The notes under the pieces were generated by a model. The model ran no database searches. It was not told the DNA's origin and worked only from the letters and a program-made list of their open reading frames with translations. The position numbers and the translations under genes were made by a program. 64,000 nt of DNA, taken from the NCBI RefSeq assembly GCF_024722375.1, contig NZ_CP102734.1, positions 567,346 to 631,345 of the forward strand, in the 5' to 3' direction. The DNA comes from Mycoplasma iguanae. Lineage in GTDB: Bacteria > Bacillota_I > Bacilli_A > Mycoplasmatales > Metamycoplasmataceae. Shown one piece after another: positions 1-9,338 of the stretch (within the stretch, counting starts at the first letter, position 1; every line of letters starts with the position of its first letter).

Positions 1-198
1 TTTTTTATAACGAATTACTGTATCTTGAATAAAAGAATTTCATGCATGACCAATATGTAATTTTCCAGTAACATTTGGCGGTGGCAAGATAACGGCAAAG
101 GGCGGTTTACTTAAATCATGAGTTGAAAAAAACTTTTTCTCAATTCATTTTTGATTTTTATCACATTCAATAAGATGATGATTATACTTTTTTTCCAT
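1..198 (-). CDS. valS: Valyl-tRNA synthetase, N-terminal part (cut by window edge)
   Basis: Charges tRNA-Val with valine in the cytoplasm. Only the first 66 residues are present; the gene runs off the left edge. The class I signature region is visible: [20 protein letters not shown], which holds the PPPNVTG motif and the HIGH-type motif (HIGH read as H-I-G-H in LHIGHAW), followed by a UGA-coded Trp (HAWNSF). The start ATG lies inside the end of the upstream ATPase fragment (17-bp overlap), so translation is probably coupled. Identification is secure from the motif even though most of the protein is missing. Confidence 0.95.
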
Positions 199-982
199 TT
201 TTACCTTCTATCTTTGCTTTCTTACCTGAAGTGTTATTAATATAAGATCAGTGATTTTCGCTAATTTTTACATATTTTTTTTCATGAATTAATTGCCAGT
301 ATTGATCATTATTTAAATTTTCAATCTTTGAATAATCTCATTCTTTAGTCTTTAAAAAGTGAGATAAATAATTATTGATTGGTTTATTAAAAAATGTTTT
401 TTTTGGAGCCATTTCAAGAATTAATCCTCTTGTAAAAAACATCGCATAATTAATGTCGCTGTTTTTTACCACTTCTCAATTACCAAAATAAATTGTTGTT
501 TTATTTTTTAAAAAATTAGAAATAATTTCTCTTGTTTCAACACTTAATTGATAAATATTTAAATCTAATAAATATATTTTAGAATCTAAAAATTGACTGA
601 TTGCTAGATTTAATTTTATTTTTTCTTCGATTGTTAAATCTTCATAATTATCTCAAAGAATTTTATACTCTAATTTTAATCTTTTGAATATATCTGTTAA
701 AAAATAAATTCCTAAAATAAGATCTTGATTTTTTAATTCTGATTTATCACTTGCAAATAAATAATTAATTTGTTCTAAATGACTTAATACATTGTTAGTT
801 TGGTATTTAAGAAAAAGCTTTTTATAATTTTTAATTTTTTGACGTTGCTGGTGTTTTTTACCCAAAAAAATAAAAAGTAAATCTAGCTTATTAATTTGAG
901 AAATAAATTTACTATCTAAATCATTAAGTAAATTATTTAAATTTTTAAAATTATCAAAAATATCTTTTTTTATTTTGAACAT
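182..982 (-). pseudogene. Decayed OppF-like ABC ATPase, C-terminal part
   Basis: Open frame of 266 codons that reads as the second half of an ABC transporter ATPase. The stretch KIYLLDLNIYQLSVETREII aligns with the Walker B/D-loop region (usual ..LLDEPT..LD..) but has lost the catalytic Glu. LTIEEKIKLNLA stands where the LSGG(E/Q) signature should be. The tail (AMFFTRGLILEMAPKKTFF then NKPINNYLSHF) matches the conserved end of OppD/OppF proteins (..G.I.E.GP...IF..P.HPYT..L). It shares its reading frame with the fragment at 1046-2359; the two are separated by in-frame stops but bridged by another frame. Either a separately translated remnant starting at 982 (weak GTGGAA site) or the 3' half of one broken gene. 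I favour the broken gene. It overlaps valS by 17 bp. Confidence 0.65.
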
Positions 983-1045
983 TTTCCACTAAAGTAATAA
1001 TTTCTGTTTTATGAAATTTTTCTTCTCATTTTTTGTTTGCAATGT

Positions 1046-2359
1046 TTAAATTATATAAAAAGTTTCTTCGCTGATCTTTTTAACTAACTGTTCCTGATTA
1101 TAATCATTTATTTTTACTGCTTTTGAATTTAAGTTTTGATAATCTTTTTCTAATTGTTGCAATTCTTTAGACAAAACATTTAATTCATTTTTTGATTCAA
1201 TTTTATAATGATAAAAATTAAAATCTCACAATGATTTTAGTTCTAAATAAATTTTGTATTTTGATTTGTTATTTAAATTTAAAGTAATAAAAGTGGTTTT
1301 ATCAGAAATTTCTTTATTGTATTTTTCCAAATTTTTTAACAAAACAATAATTTCTGGAATACTTAATTTTCATAAATCACTGCGGTTTTTTTTAATTTTA
1401 GAAAATTGAATTTTCAAAATTTTCAATTTTTTGAATCAGAATAATTTGTCATAGAAATTTTTTGAATTTTTAAAAGACATTTTGGCAAACTTAATTTCTT
1501 TTTTAAAGTCTTCAAGCAAATATTTTCAAAAATAATAAACAGTTATTCTTTTTTCATTAATTTTATTTTTTAATTCTTCAATTTTGTTTTTTAATTCTTC
1601 TAAATTATTTTTTAGAGAATTGATATCTTCAATTTCATTATCAACTAAAAGTTCGGAAATTTTTGGATAATTTTGGTTGATTTGACTAAATTTTTCATAA
1701 AAATTATCTGGCACATTTAAATAAAGTGACATAATTTCGTTTTGATTATTAACCATATTCTCGGCAGCAATTTTTAAAAAATTTTCACGGTTTTCTATAT
1801 AACTATCTAAGAAAGTCGTGAACTCTTTATAGTTTTTTAATTTAATTTTTTTAAAATGTTGTTCTACAGGTTGAGTTCATTTATCGATAAACTCTTTGAA
1901 ATTTTTATTTTGATTTTTTAAAAAATCAATCATCAAAGCAATTTCTTTATTCAAAATAAAAGTGTTGTTAGAAATAGAAAACTGTTTCCAATTTTTCATT
2001 AATTTTTCCAAAATTAACTTGTTGGGTTCCAATCTAAAAAAAATACTTATAAACACATCAAGTATTTTTTTATTTTTGAAATGGTTAAAGTTCAGTAAAT
2101 CAAAAGTCGGGAGGTCAAAATCATTAATTTTAATAGGTTTTTTTAGTTTTAATTTTTCATAAAAAAAAATATTTCCTTGGTAATGGTTGTCTTTGTAATT
2201 TAAAATATTGGTAAAAATTTTAATTTTATTTTCATCTTGATGATTATAAATAATTCCCAAATGATTCTTTTCACTTAAATGAAAAGAAATATCTTTTAAA
2301 AGATATTCATTTTTCATACGGTACTTAAGATTTTGAATTAAAATTGCTTTTTTACTCAT
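1046..2359 (-). pseudogene. Decayed OppF-like ABC ATPase, N-terminal part
   Basis: 437 codons with UGA as Trp. The start (ILIQNLKYRMKNEYLLKDISFHL) is a typical ABC ATPase opening, but the Walker A position reads GIIYNHQDENKIKIF instead of GxxGxGKS/T, so the P-loop is gone. About 350 lysine/asparagine-rich residues with coiled-coil character follow; a long insert at this place is known in mycoplasma OppF/OppD proteins. The reading frame stops at 1046, while a second frame continues the protein (RRNFLYNLNIANKKWEEKF...) from about 1078 to 962 before rejoining the C-terminal part. The start has a GGAG site 23 bp after the ECF S-component gene, so the two are co-transcribed. Could be a non-catalytic protein rather than debris. 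Confidence 0.65.
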
Positions 2360-2382
2360 TCTTGTTTACTCCAATAATAATT

Positions 2383-3315
2383 TTACCGGTTTTGTTTTTT
2401 TAAGAATAATGGTGAAACAATTAAATAAGAAAGGAAAATTACTGCAGTATTGACAATAATTTTTACAGGTGCTGTAATTAAATGGCTAATTATTGCTGTT
2501 TCTAATGAAGTAAATATTTTAGCTTGTACATCTCCATATGACAAAGTGATTGTTGCAATAGGTTCCAAAATTGCAGAAAAAACAATAATTGGGATTAATG
2601 CAAAATAACGTTTATTTGTCATTTTAAAACGTGCAAAAATAATGAAGGCAACCATTGATAAAGTTCCAATTGATGTAAAAACCATTAAAATTGGTTTATT
2701 TTTAATAAAGTTTCCTTGGTTTAAAATTTCTTGATCAATATTAGCGATTAAAGCCATCACAATTAAAATAATCACTAATAAAATTGTTACAGAAGAGTAC
2801 ATGTATAAATTACGTTTTAGTTTATCATCATTACCTCAACCAGTAATTTTTGCATTTCTTTTTTGTAATTTATTAATTTTATTTTTTATTTTTGAAGTTG
2901 TTTTATAAGTTCATTTTTCAGATTCTAAGGTAATTTGATTTTCAAATTTGTCAATAAGTTTTTGGTTTCTGACAAGCATTTTTTCATTTGCATAACGTTT
3001 GCTAATAAATTTTGAGTAAAATAGCATTACAAGTCCTGGAACTAATCCTGTAATCACTAAAGCAATGCTGTAATATACTGAATATACAGTGGGAACAAAC
3101 AAAAAAGATAAAAAATCTGAAATAATCGCTACAACCGAAGCAATAAAAGGCCCTAAAAGTAATCCTGTTACTTTTATTGGTAATCCAATAAAAGAAAAAC
3201 GAAACATTGGTAATGCAGTGGGAGGAAAAATTTTAACTCCGACAATTACAAAAACAACAGATACCGAAATTAAAATTGCTGCAAAGGCAATGTTTTTGTT
3301 TGTTCATATTCTCAT
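2383..3315 (-). CDS. ECF transporter S component (FolT-type family)
   Basis: 310-aa integral membrane protein, probably the substrate-binding subunit of an energy-coupling-factor vitamin importer that borrows a shared ATPase/EcfT module encoded elsewhere. The N-terminal half has the family pattern of the folate-type S components: PTALPMFRFSFIGLPI, then LLLGPFIASVVAIISDFLSF, then TGLVPGL. A basic linker (about residues 130-165) and four or so further hydrophobic segments follow. Substrate is not predictable from sequence. Start chosen at 3315 because MRIWTNKN (UGA Trp) precedes the first membrane segment; a TATAAT box at 3323-3328 ends 7 nt before it and there is no Shine-Dalgarno, so the mRNA may be leaderless. 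It is followed by the decayed ATPase. Confidence 0.8.
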
Positions 3316-3322
3316 GATGTTA

Positions 3323-3328
3323 ATTATA
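3323..3328 (-). promoter_or_regulatory. -10 box of ECF S-component gene (leaderless type)
   Basis: TATAAT on the minus strand, 7 nt before the ATG at 3315, with no purine-rich ribosome site between. Predicted transcription start falls at or next to the start codon. Confidence 0.5.
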
Positions 3329-3357
3329 TATTTTTATTTATCTTATTAATAAAAATA

Positions 3358-3366
3358 TGTTAAAAT
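3358..3366 (+). promoter_or_regulatory. Extended -10 promoter of infC operon
   Basis: TGTTAAAAT is a TG-N-TAAAAT extended -10 element. The predicted start at about 3373 coincides with the first base of a perfect 7-bp stem (GCAATAA / TTATTGC) that opens the leader, which supports the assignment. Confidence 0.5.
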
Positions 3367-3372
3367 ATTGAC

Positions 3373-3534
3373 GCAATAAGATAAAAATACTGATATTTAT
3401 TATTGCATTAAGTAGATTCACTTCTCACCTGATGATTATTTCATGGGTTAGCATAATATTTTAAATAAATAATATTTTGTCTAAAGATGAGAAAAGTGGA
3501 TGCCCACTTTTATTTTTTATTAAAGGAGACTATT
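3373..3534 (+). promoter_or_regulatory. infC-rpmI-rplT leader with attenuator (L20-leader-like)
   Basis: About 160-nt untranslated leader before infC. It contains a 5' hairpin (3373-3379 with 3400-3406), an AATATT hairpin near 3452-3476, and just before infC a perfect 8-bp stem AAAAGTGG/CCACTTTT (3492-3499, 3504-3511) followed by TATTTTTTATT, the form of a Rho-independent terminator. The segment CACTTCTCA at 3419-3427 can pair with TGAGAAAAGTG at 3488-3498 (2-nt bulge), which would disrupt the terminator stem, i.e. an antiterminator. In Bacillus this operon is controlled by ribosomal protein L20 binding such a leader; the same role here is inference from position and structure. Confidence 0.65.
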
Positions 3535-4134
3535 ATTAAATCAGTCCAATCTGTTCAAGGTAAAAAACGCCCTCAACAAGAACATTTAGTAAATAACAAT
3601 ATTCCATTTCCTAAAGTTTTTGTTTTTGACCAAAATAATGAAAAAATTGGTGTTAAAACATTGAAAGAGGCAGTTGCTTTAGCTCAAGAAGCTAAAATGG
3701 ATCTTGTTTTAATTTCTGTAGACAATTCAAGTGGTAAACCTAAACCCATTACTAGAATTTTAGATTACGGTAAATTTAAATATGATCGTAAAAAGAAGAA
3801 AAAAGAAGCTAAAGAAAAACAAACATTTATTCAAAATCGTGAAATTAGATTAACACCAAGAATCAATGATAATGATATAAAAACTAAAGCTAAAAAAGCT
3901 CGTGAATTTTTATTGAATGGTGATCGTATCAAAGTTTCATTAAAATTTCGTGGTAGAGAATTACTTCGTCCTGAATTGGGAATTGAAGTACTAGATAAAC
4001 TTTTTGCATATGTTGAAGATATTGCTAAAAAAACTAAAGAACCACAAATTAATGATCGTTTCCTAGATATGAATCTAGAAATAGATAAAAAGAAAAAACC
4101 TATTATTAAAAATGAAGCTCAAGAAGAAAAATAG
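3535..4134 (+). CDS. infC: Translation initiation factor IF-3, AUU start
   Basis: IF-3 binds the 30S subunit and checks start-codon/initiator-tRNA pairing. The protein (199 aa from this start) shows the N-domain opening NNNIPFPKVFVFDQNNEKIG, the linker rich in KKKKK, and the C-domain EIRLTPRINDNDIKTKAKKA with KVSLKFRGRE. No ATG/GTG/TTG sits at the right distance from the strong site AAAGGAG (3522-3528); the codon 6 nt downstream is ATT at 3535 (another ATT at 3532 is only 3 nt away). An ATG at 3487 in the same frame lies inside the attenuator stem and would add 16 unlikely residues. AUU start of infC is a classic autoregulation device in other bacteria. First gene of infC-rpmI-rplT. Confidence 0.9.
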   Translation: MKSVQSVQGKKRPQQEHLVNNNIPFPKVFVFDQNNEKIGVKTLKEAVALAQEAKMDLVLISVDNSSGKPKPITRILDYGKFKYDRKKKKKEAKEKQTFIQNREIRLTPRINDNDIKTKAKKAREFLLNGDRIKVSLKFRGRELLRPELGIEVLDKLFAYVEDIAKKTKEPQINDRFLDMNLEIDKKKKPIIKNEAQEEK

Positions 4135-4152
4135 TAATTTAGGAGGTTACAA

Positions 4153-4341
4153 ATGCCAAAAATGAAAACCAAATCAGCTTTAACAAAAAGAATTAAAGTA
4201 ACAGGTACAGGAAAAGTAAAGCGTTCACAAGCTTACAGATCACACTTAGCACAAAATAAAACCACAAAACAAAAAAGACATTCAAGAAAATCTACTTTAA
4301 TGTCAGCTTCAGATCTAAAAAGATTTAAAGGTTTATTTTAA
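4153..4341 (+). CDS. rpmI: 50S ribosomal protein L35
   Basis: 62-aa basic protein of the large ribosomal subunit. The start [20 protein letters not shown] and the tail [20 protein letters not shown] are diagnostic of L35 and the length is typical. An AGGAGG site lies 6 nt upstream. It stands 18 bp after infC and 19 bp before rplT, the universal order. Confidence 0.97.
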   Translation: MPKMKTKSALTKRIKVTGTGKVKRSQAYRSHLAQNKTTKQKRHSRKSTLMSASDLKRFKGLF

Positions 4342-4360
4342 TTAAAGGAAGGTATGACAA

Positions 4361-4714
4361 ATGAGAGTTAAAGGCGGAACAGTCACAAGACAAAGACGTA
4401 AAAAATGATTAAAATTAGCTAAAGGGTACTGAGGTCACAAATCAATCGGTTTTAAAGTTGCTAAACAGGCAGTTGTAAAATCTTGAACATATGCTTTTAG
4501 AGACCGTAAGCAAGTTAAAAGAGATTTCCGTAAATTATGAATTGCTAGAATTAATGCAGCTTGTCGTCCACAAGGAATTAGTTATTCAAGATTAATTAAT
4601 GGATTAAAAATTGCGAACATTGAAATTAATCGTAAAATGCTATCTGAATTAGCTATTCACCAACCAGAAGTTTTTAGTTCAATTGTAAACACAGCTAAAA
4701 ATGCTTTACAATAA
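4361..4714 (+). CDS. rplT: 50S ribosomal protein L20
   Basis: 117-aa large-subunit assembly protein and, in Firmicutes, the likely repressor of this operon through the leader. [22 protein letters not shown] at the start, then [14 protein letters not shown] and [20 protein letters not shown] are typical. Four tryptophans are coded by UGA, so no uninterrupted standard-code frame exists. Site AAAGGAAGG lies upstream. An ATG at 4354 is out of frame and opens only five codons. A terminator follows. Confidence 0.97.
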
Positions 4715-4723
4715 AACAATAAT

Positions 4724-4760
4724 AAAAAAGTCCCATTAAATTAAAACGGGGCTTTTTTTT
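4724..4760. terminator. Terminator between convergent rplT and mnmE
   Basis: AAAAAAGTCCC (4724-4734) and GGGGCTTTTTTTT (4748-4760) form a stem with a U-tract on the plus strand and an A-run that gives a U-tract on the minus strand. It touches the mnmE stop codon, so it probably serves both genes. Confidence 0.8.
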
Positions 4761-6090
4761 ATTTTCCTAAACAAAAATTACTAAACATAGAATCTAATAG
4801 TCTTTCATTATCAGGTTTACCAATAATGCTATATAAAGATTCTCAAGCTTGCCTGATATCTACAATTACCACATCAGGACCAAAACCATTTTCTAAAGCT
4901 TTTTTAGCATCTTCTAAAGCTACTCCTGCAGCTTTAGCTAAAGTAATTTGTCTTTGGTTACTCAAAACATAGTTATCATCTAGTAAATCGGCTGAAATAA
5001 ATGTTTTGTCTAATAATTTTTCAAAAGCTGTTAAATCATTATTTTTGGTTGAAATATAAACGAAATTTTTTCTAAAATCTGCTGCACTTAAAAGGTCTTT
5101 TTTATTATAAACTTTGAAATACTTTTTATTTCTGGAAGTTTCACTTATTTGTTGGTCATAAATGTTTTCACCTATAGTAGGATCTATTAGGTGAATAATT
5201 AGTTCTGAATTTTCAATAGTTGTGAAAGTTTTTTCCATTCCAATTTGTTCAACAAGATCTTTGCTGTGTCTAATCCCTGCGGTATCTTGAATTTTAAATA
5301 AGATTCCATTGTATTGCCATGCTGCTTCTAAAACATCGCGTGTGGTTCCAGAAATATTAGTAACAATTGCTTTTTCTTCATTTAATAAAGCATTTAATAA
5401 TGAAGATTTACCAACGTTAGGTTGCCCTACAATTGCCATTTTAACACCTTCAAAAATATTTCTGGCATTTTCAGATTGTTTGATAATTGTTTGCAATTTT
5501 TGGAGTAAATTATTAATTTTTGGTAAAAAAGTTGTAATAGTTAATTCTTCTATATCATCCATTTCAGGATAATCAATGTTGGTTTCACAATGACCAATTA
5601 AAAATTCGATATCCGCAATTAAATCATGAATTAAATCAGAAGTTTTATTTTGCAACTTCGAAGCAGATTTAATAGCTTGTGCTTTGGTTTGAGCGTGAAT
5701 TAAATCGTTAATAGCTTCTGCTTTTACTAAATCCATTTTGCCATTTAAAAATGCCCGTTGTGAAAATTCTCCAGGATTAGCCATGCGGCAGCCATGTACT
5801 AAAAATAATTCTAAAATTAATTGCGTATTAACATGACCACCATGAGCATTAATTTCTACTGTATCTTCGCCAATAAAATTTTTTGAACCTTTAAATCATA
5901 AAACGAGCACTTCATCTATTAGTATTTTTTTATCATAAATTCAACCATGGCTGACAGTATTGTTTTCACCAACTTTGCCTTTAAAAAATTTTTGCACTAT
6001 ATTAAAAACATCAGGACCAGTGGCCCTAATGATAGAAATGGCTTGATTTATTTTATTTCCTGAAGCAATTGCGACAATATTATCAAACAT
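4759..6090 (-). CDS. mnmE: tRNA modification GTPase MnmE
   Basis: With MnmG it installs the (carboxymethyl)aminomethyl group on wobble uridine-34 of some tRNAs, using GTP and a folate C1 unit. 443 aa, normal for the family. The N-terminal folate domain ([20 protein letters not shown]) carries [12 protein letters not shown]; the G domain shows [15 protein letters not shown] (P-loop), the TNISGTTRD switch, DTAGIR (G3) and NKKDL (G4); the C-terminus ends FCLGK, the variant of the CxGK motif that supplies the catalytic cysteine. Four UGA-coded positions or fewer interrupt a standard reading. Start at 6090 because it restores the conserved N-domain. Convergent with rplT. Confidence 0.96.
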
Positions 6091-6108
6091 ATTTTTAATA
6101 TTTTACTT

Positions 6109-6154
6109 TAAAAAAACAAAAAACCACTTAAAGTTTCGCACTTTAAGTGGTTTT
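6109..6154 (-). terminator. Terminator of csp gene
   Basis: A 13-bp perfect inverted repeat (AAACCACTTAAAG at 6121-6133, CTTTAAGTGGTTT at 6141-6153) followed on the minus strand by TTTTTTGTTTTTTT. It stands between the cold-shock gene and mnmE. Confidence 0.85.
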
Positions 6155-6166
6155 AATGAATATTTT

Positions 6167-6370
6167 TTAAATAGGTCTAATTTTTAGAGCTTGCTTTTTA
6201 TCGCCTTTGTTTGAAATTTCAAATTCAACATTTGTATCTTTTTCAATGGTTTTGAACCCTTGAACTTCTAAATTAGAATAGTGAAAAAATATATCTTCAC
6301 CATGTTGATCAGCAATAAAACCATAACCTTTAGTTTCATTAAATCATTTAACTTTACCTTGTGTTATCAC
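6167..6370 (-). CDS. csp: Cold-shock domain protein, GTG start
   Basis: 67-aa single cold-shock domain (OB fold) that binds single-stranded RNA/DNA, likely an RNA chaperone. The RNP1 motif KGYGFI and RNP2-like DIFFHYSNL are present, after GKVKWFNETKGYG with a UGA Trp. Start is GTG at 6370, 9 nt after a strong GGAGAGG; the ATG overlapping that site opens onto TAG. The 5' UTR is about 120 nt, typical of cold-shock mRNAs. Its own terminator follows, so it is monocistronic. Confidence 0.92.
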
Positions 6371-6499
6371 ACCTACATCCTCTCCGAAATGAATTTCTAG
6401 TTTGATTAATATTAAATAGTAATTTTAGTAGAAATTATTAGGAATATAGATGTATATATTGTAATAGCTAATGACAAATTATTATTTAATATACGTCTA

Positions 6500-6530
6500 A
6501 TTATACTATTAAATTAAATATTTATAACAA
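6500..6530 (-). promoter_or_regulatory. Promoter of csp gene
   Basis: TATAAT at 6500-6505 and TTGTTA at 6525-6530 with a 19-nt spacer on the minus strand. The -35 lies inside the end of the next gene. It predicts a roughly 120-nt leader. Confidence 0.5.
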
Positions 6531-7238
6531 TATTGCCAAAGCATTTTGTGACCCAAAAACAGCATTATCACGTACTAATTGTTGAATTGCCAAAAAAAAT
6601 TCTTCAGTTGTAGCAAATTTTGTTTTACTTAAATAAAAAGTTTTTGGAGCATTGTAATCTTGATTTTCTTGGCCAGAAACACCATCAGCACATCTTAGGG
6701 CAAGTCCTTGTTCTAGAAGTTGTAAATTATTTTTTAAGGCTAAATTTAAAATCTGATTTGCAAAATCATCTTGTGATCGAATACCATGTCTTACTACTTG
6801 TGCAAAATATTGTTGTAATTGTTTTTCAGTTTTGTTAATTTGCATTACTAGATAGTTTTGATTTACTCAAAAACTATTTAAATTTCATAATTGTAAATCA
6901 AAAGTTGGTATTTCAACGTATTGATATTGATGAAAACCAGTTAGTGTTAATTTTTTAGTAACAGCAGGACCAATTACTACTTTGTTGAAATCTTCAATTG
7001 TGGCTGCTGGGATAATATTAAATAATTTATATTCTAAAATAAGATCATGTGATTGATTATTAAAATCAATTAATTTTACTGGCTCTCATCCTGTATTTTT
7101 TGGAGGTTCAATCTCAAAAAGTAATTTTAAAACTGCTTTTTTTTCATCGACAGAATTGGCTTGTTGAAATAATTTTAAGAAATCTTTTTTTGAATATTTT
7201 CATTTATTTCCATTAATTAAAGCTTTTTGCGAAATCAT
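6522..7238 (-). CDS. Conserved-looking cytoplasmic protein of unknown function
   Basis: 238 aa, soluble, no signal peptide or membrane segment. I do not recognise a catalytic family. Visible features: an N-terminal basic stretch (MISQKALINGNKWKYSKKDF), two GW/PP-containing segments (FEIEPPKNTGWEPVKLIDF), a central ITVxIPAATIEDFN-like part, and a C-terminal helical domain with RCADGVSGQENQDY and RDNAVFGSQNALAILL. Several Trp are UGA-coded. An AAAAGGAAT site precedes the ATG at 7238. The start lies less than 70 bp after the terminator of the surface-protein gene, so it may be expressed by read-through or from a promoter I cannot separate from that terminator. Confidence 0.75.
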
Positions 7239-7267
7239 ATTATTCCTTTTAAAATTAAATAATTAAT

Positions 7268-7290
7268 AAAAAAACGCTTAACGCGTTTTT
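7268..7290 (-). terminator. Terminator of 592-aa surface protein gene
   Basis: AAAAACGC / GCGTTTTT stem with TTAAC loop and a U-rich tail on the minus strand, 15 bp after the stop codon at 7305. Confidence 0.75.
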
Positions 7291-7304
7291 ATTAATTATC
7301 GATT

Positions 7305-9083
7305 TTATAATACTGCTTCAAAAGCATCGCCACTTGATGAAGCTGTTGCAGTTGTTTCGAAAACAAATTTACTTGAAAATAAACTATTTGATTTAGAAGT
7401 ATCTGATTTTAAGTAAACTTTAACCTCATATGTTTTAGAAGCGCTTAAACCAGAAAATGTTACTTTTTGAGTTCCATTTTTTGTAACTGTATAATCAGCT
7501 TTAATTTCTGTAGCAGCTGGAGTTGAACTTGCTGCGCCAGTTTCAGAAGAAGAAGCTGAAACAGTAACTTCTGTAGCGTATAGTGTTAATTGAGTACCTT
7601 CTGCAAATTGATTTAATCCATCAATTGTTAATTCTGCAGTAGTATCTTGAATAGTTGATTTTTGTGTATCTATTTTTAGAGCTTTTAATAATTTAAACTC
7701 AGCATTTTTTTCTAATAAAGGAGTTTTAAATTCTTTATCATCTTTACGGAATACTTGACCTATATAATTTTGACCAGGTTCTAATTTCAATTTGCTGTCT
7801 GGTGTATTTTTAGAAAATTCAACTTTTGCAGTTGTTTCAGTTGTACTATCTTTAGACATTGAAACTTTATCTAAATCTGAAAATCTTAATTTTACATTTG
7901 CACCTAAAGGTTCAACTACTCAAGCAAAAACTAAATCAGTTATATCTGTCTCTAAATTATTTGCATTTGTTAGAGAAATAGTTGATTTTTCTTCTGTTAG
8001 TTCAATTTTTAAATCAGTTTTTGTTAAAGTTTTAACTTCGTGAGTTGCAAGTTCAGTTAAGCTATTACCATATCTGATGGCAAATTTAAATTCATAATCT
8101 TTATCTGCTGCTAAACCATAAATATCAAAACTAAATGATTCTAATGTAGTAACATCGAATTGTTTTTTAATAGGTGTTGAAGTGCTAGTTGCTGCTGTTT
8201 CAGTTGTTGGTTTAGTTTCATATGAAACTTCTAAGAAAGCTTTTGTTGAACTTGGGTCTTCTGCGTATCCTCTCAAGTTTTCTAGTTTGAAACTTGCACT
8301 ATATGGGTTTTTATTGACTACAGTGATAGTTGGGACAGATTTAGTTCTAACAACTCTTTCATTCAATCCTTCATCAGAAATTAATGCACCAGCAGTATTA
8401 TTTAAATAAACATTAATTAAGTACTCTGTATCAGGTTTTAAATCTGTTAAAGCATTTAATAATTCATAAACTGTGCTTTCTGTATTTGGTTTGGTATCTA
8501 AATTACCTAATGTAATAATTTTGTCTTTTAATGGTTGTTCTGGTTTATCTTTTTCACGGTATCTTACTGAGAAAGAACGAGCTAAGTATGAAGGATCTAA
8601 ATTAGAAAATAAAAAGTCAATTGAAGTTGCTGAAGAAGATCTTACTTGGAAAGTAGGTTCTTTTCTTGTTTCAAAACTACCTTCTTCTAGTTTTTCTTCA
8701 GAATTAGCTGAAAAAATTTCATAATTATATTTTTTACCACTTTCCAATGATCCTAAAGTAACTGTTAGTTGTGTTGATGAAGAAATAAAAGGTTTTGATA
8801 ATTTAGCAGCAGTTTTTTCTGTTCCATCTATTCAATAATCGATTCTTAAAGGAAGGTTGATGTAATCTTTACTTTTATCTGTATTAAAATCAAATTTTAA
8901 ATCAACAGAATTAAATGATCTTGCAGATGTTTCCAAAGATAATTTAGAAACATTGCCCTTAACTTCACCTTCTTTTTTTTGTGAAGCTTGTGCCCCAATA
9001 ACTGCTGCTGTAATAACTGTACCAACAACTCAAACAGCTCCAACTCCACCTACAATCGCAAGAGTTTTTTTTGACTTTGTCAT
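7305..9083 (-). CDS. Membrane-anchored surface protein with fibronectin-III-like repeats (592 aa)
   Basis: Third and smallest of the long repeat proteins in this locus. Residues 1-34 are a basic tip plus one hydrophobic segment (KKTLAIVGGVGAVWVVGTVI) without a lipobox cysteine, so an uncleaved or cleaved signal anchor is likely and the rest is extracellular. About five beta-rich repeats follow, recognised by the FnIII-type 'L.P.T.Y....V' turn: LESGKKYNYEIF, LKPDTEYLINVY, LAADKDYEFKFA, LEPGQNYIGQVF, LSASKTYEVKVY. Two Ser/Thr/Ala-rich linkers interrupt repeats (near 7510-7550 and 8180-8215). AGGTGG site before the ATG; own TATAAT box (9184-9189) and terminator. Adhesion or shielding is inference; no enzyme motif is seen. 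Confidence 0.85.
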
Positions 9084-9183
9084 ATATTTACCACCTTTTG
9101 GTATTTGCACTAAAAACTTTTAAAAAATTATTTTTTAAGAAGAGTTTTATCATAAATTTATAATTCTACAATATTTAATAGAA

Positions 9184-9189
9184 ATTATA
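9184..9189 (-). promoter_or_regulatory. -10 box of 592-aa surface protein gene
   Basis: TATAAT on the minus strand in TTTATAATTTC, about 95 nt before the start codon. The surrounding 9084-9290 gap holds no gene; it carries this box and an A8/T8 run at 9237-9244. Confidence 0.4.
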
Positions 9190-9291
9190 AACTAAAACTG
9201 CTAAATTTAAAGCATTTTACTATTTTAATGATTAGATTTTTTTTATTATTTTCGATTATTTTAAAAACTAGATAACTTGTTTATTTTCAAT

Positions 9292-9320
9292 AAAAAACTA
9301 AGGAATTAACCTTAGTTTTT
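9292..9320 (-). terminator. Terminator of 1683-aa surface protein gene
   Basis: AAAAAACTAAGG (9292-9303) and CCTTAGTTTTT (9310-9320) form a 10-bp stem followed by TTTTTTATT on the minus strand. Confidence 0.85.
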
Positions 9321-9338
9321 CTAATTAAATTTTAATTA

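Noticed and set aside
3487-3534. In-frame ATG start for infC at 3487.
   Set aside because: It lies in the attenuator region without a ribosome site and would add 16 residues fore of the conserved start; ATT at 3535 has ideal spacing to AAAGGAG.
9237-9244. T8 run upstream of the 592-aa gene as a phase-variation switch.
   Set aside because: It lies about 50 bp upstream of the predicted -10 box, not in the spacer or coding frame, and runs of this length are common in this DNA.
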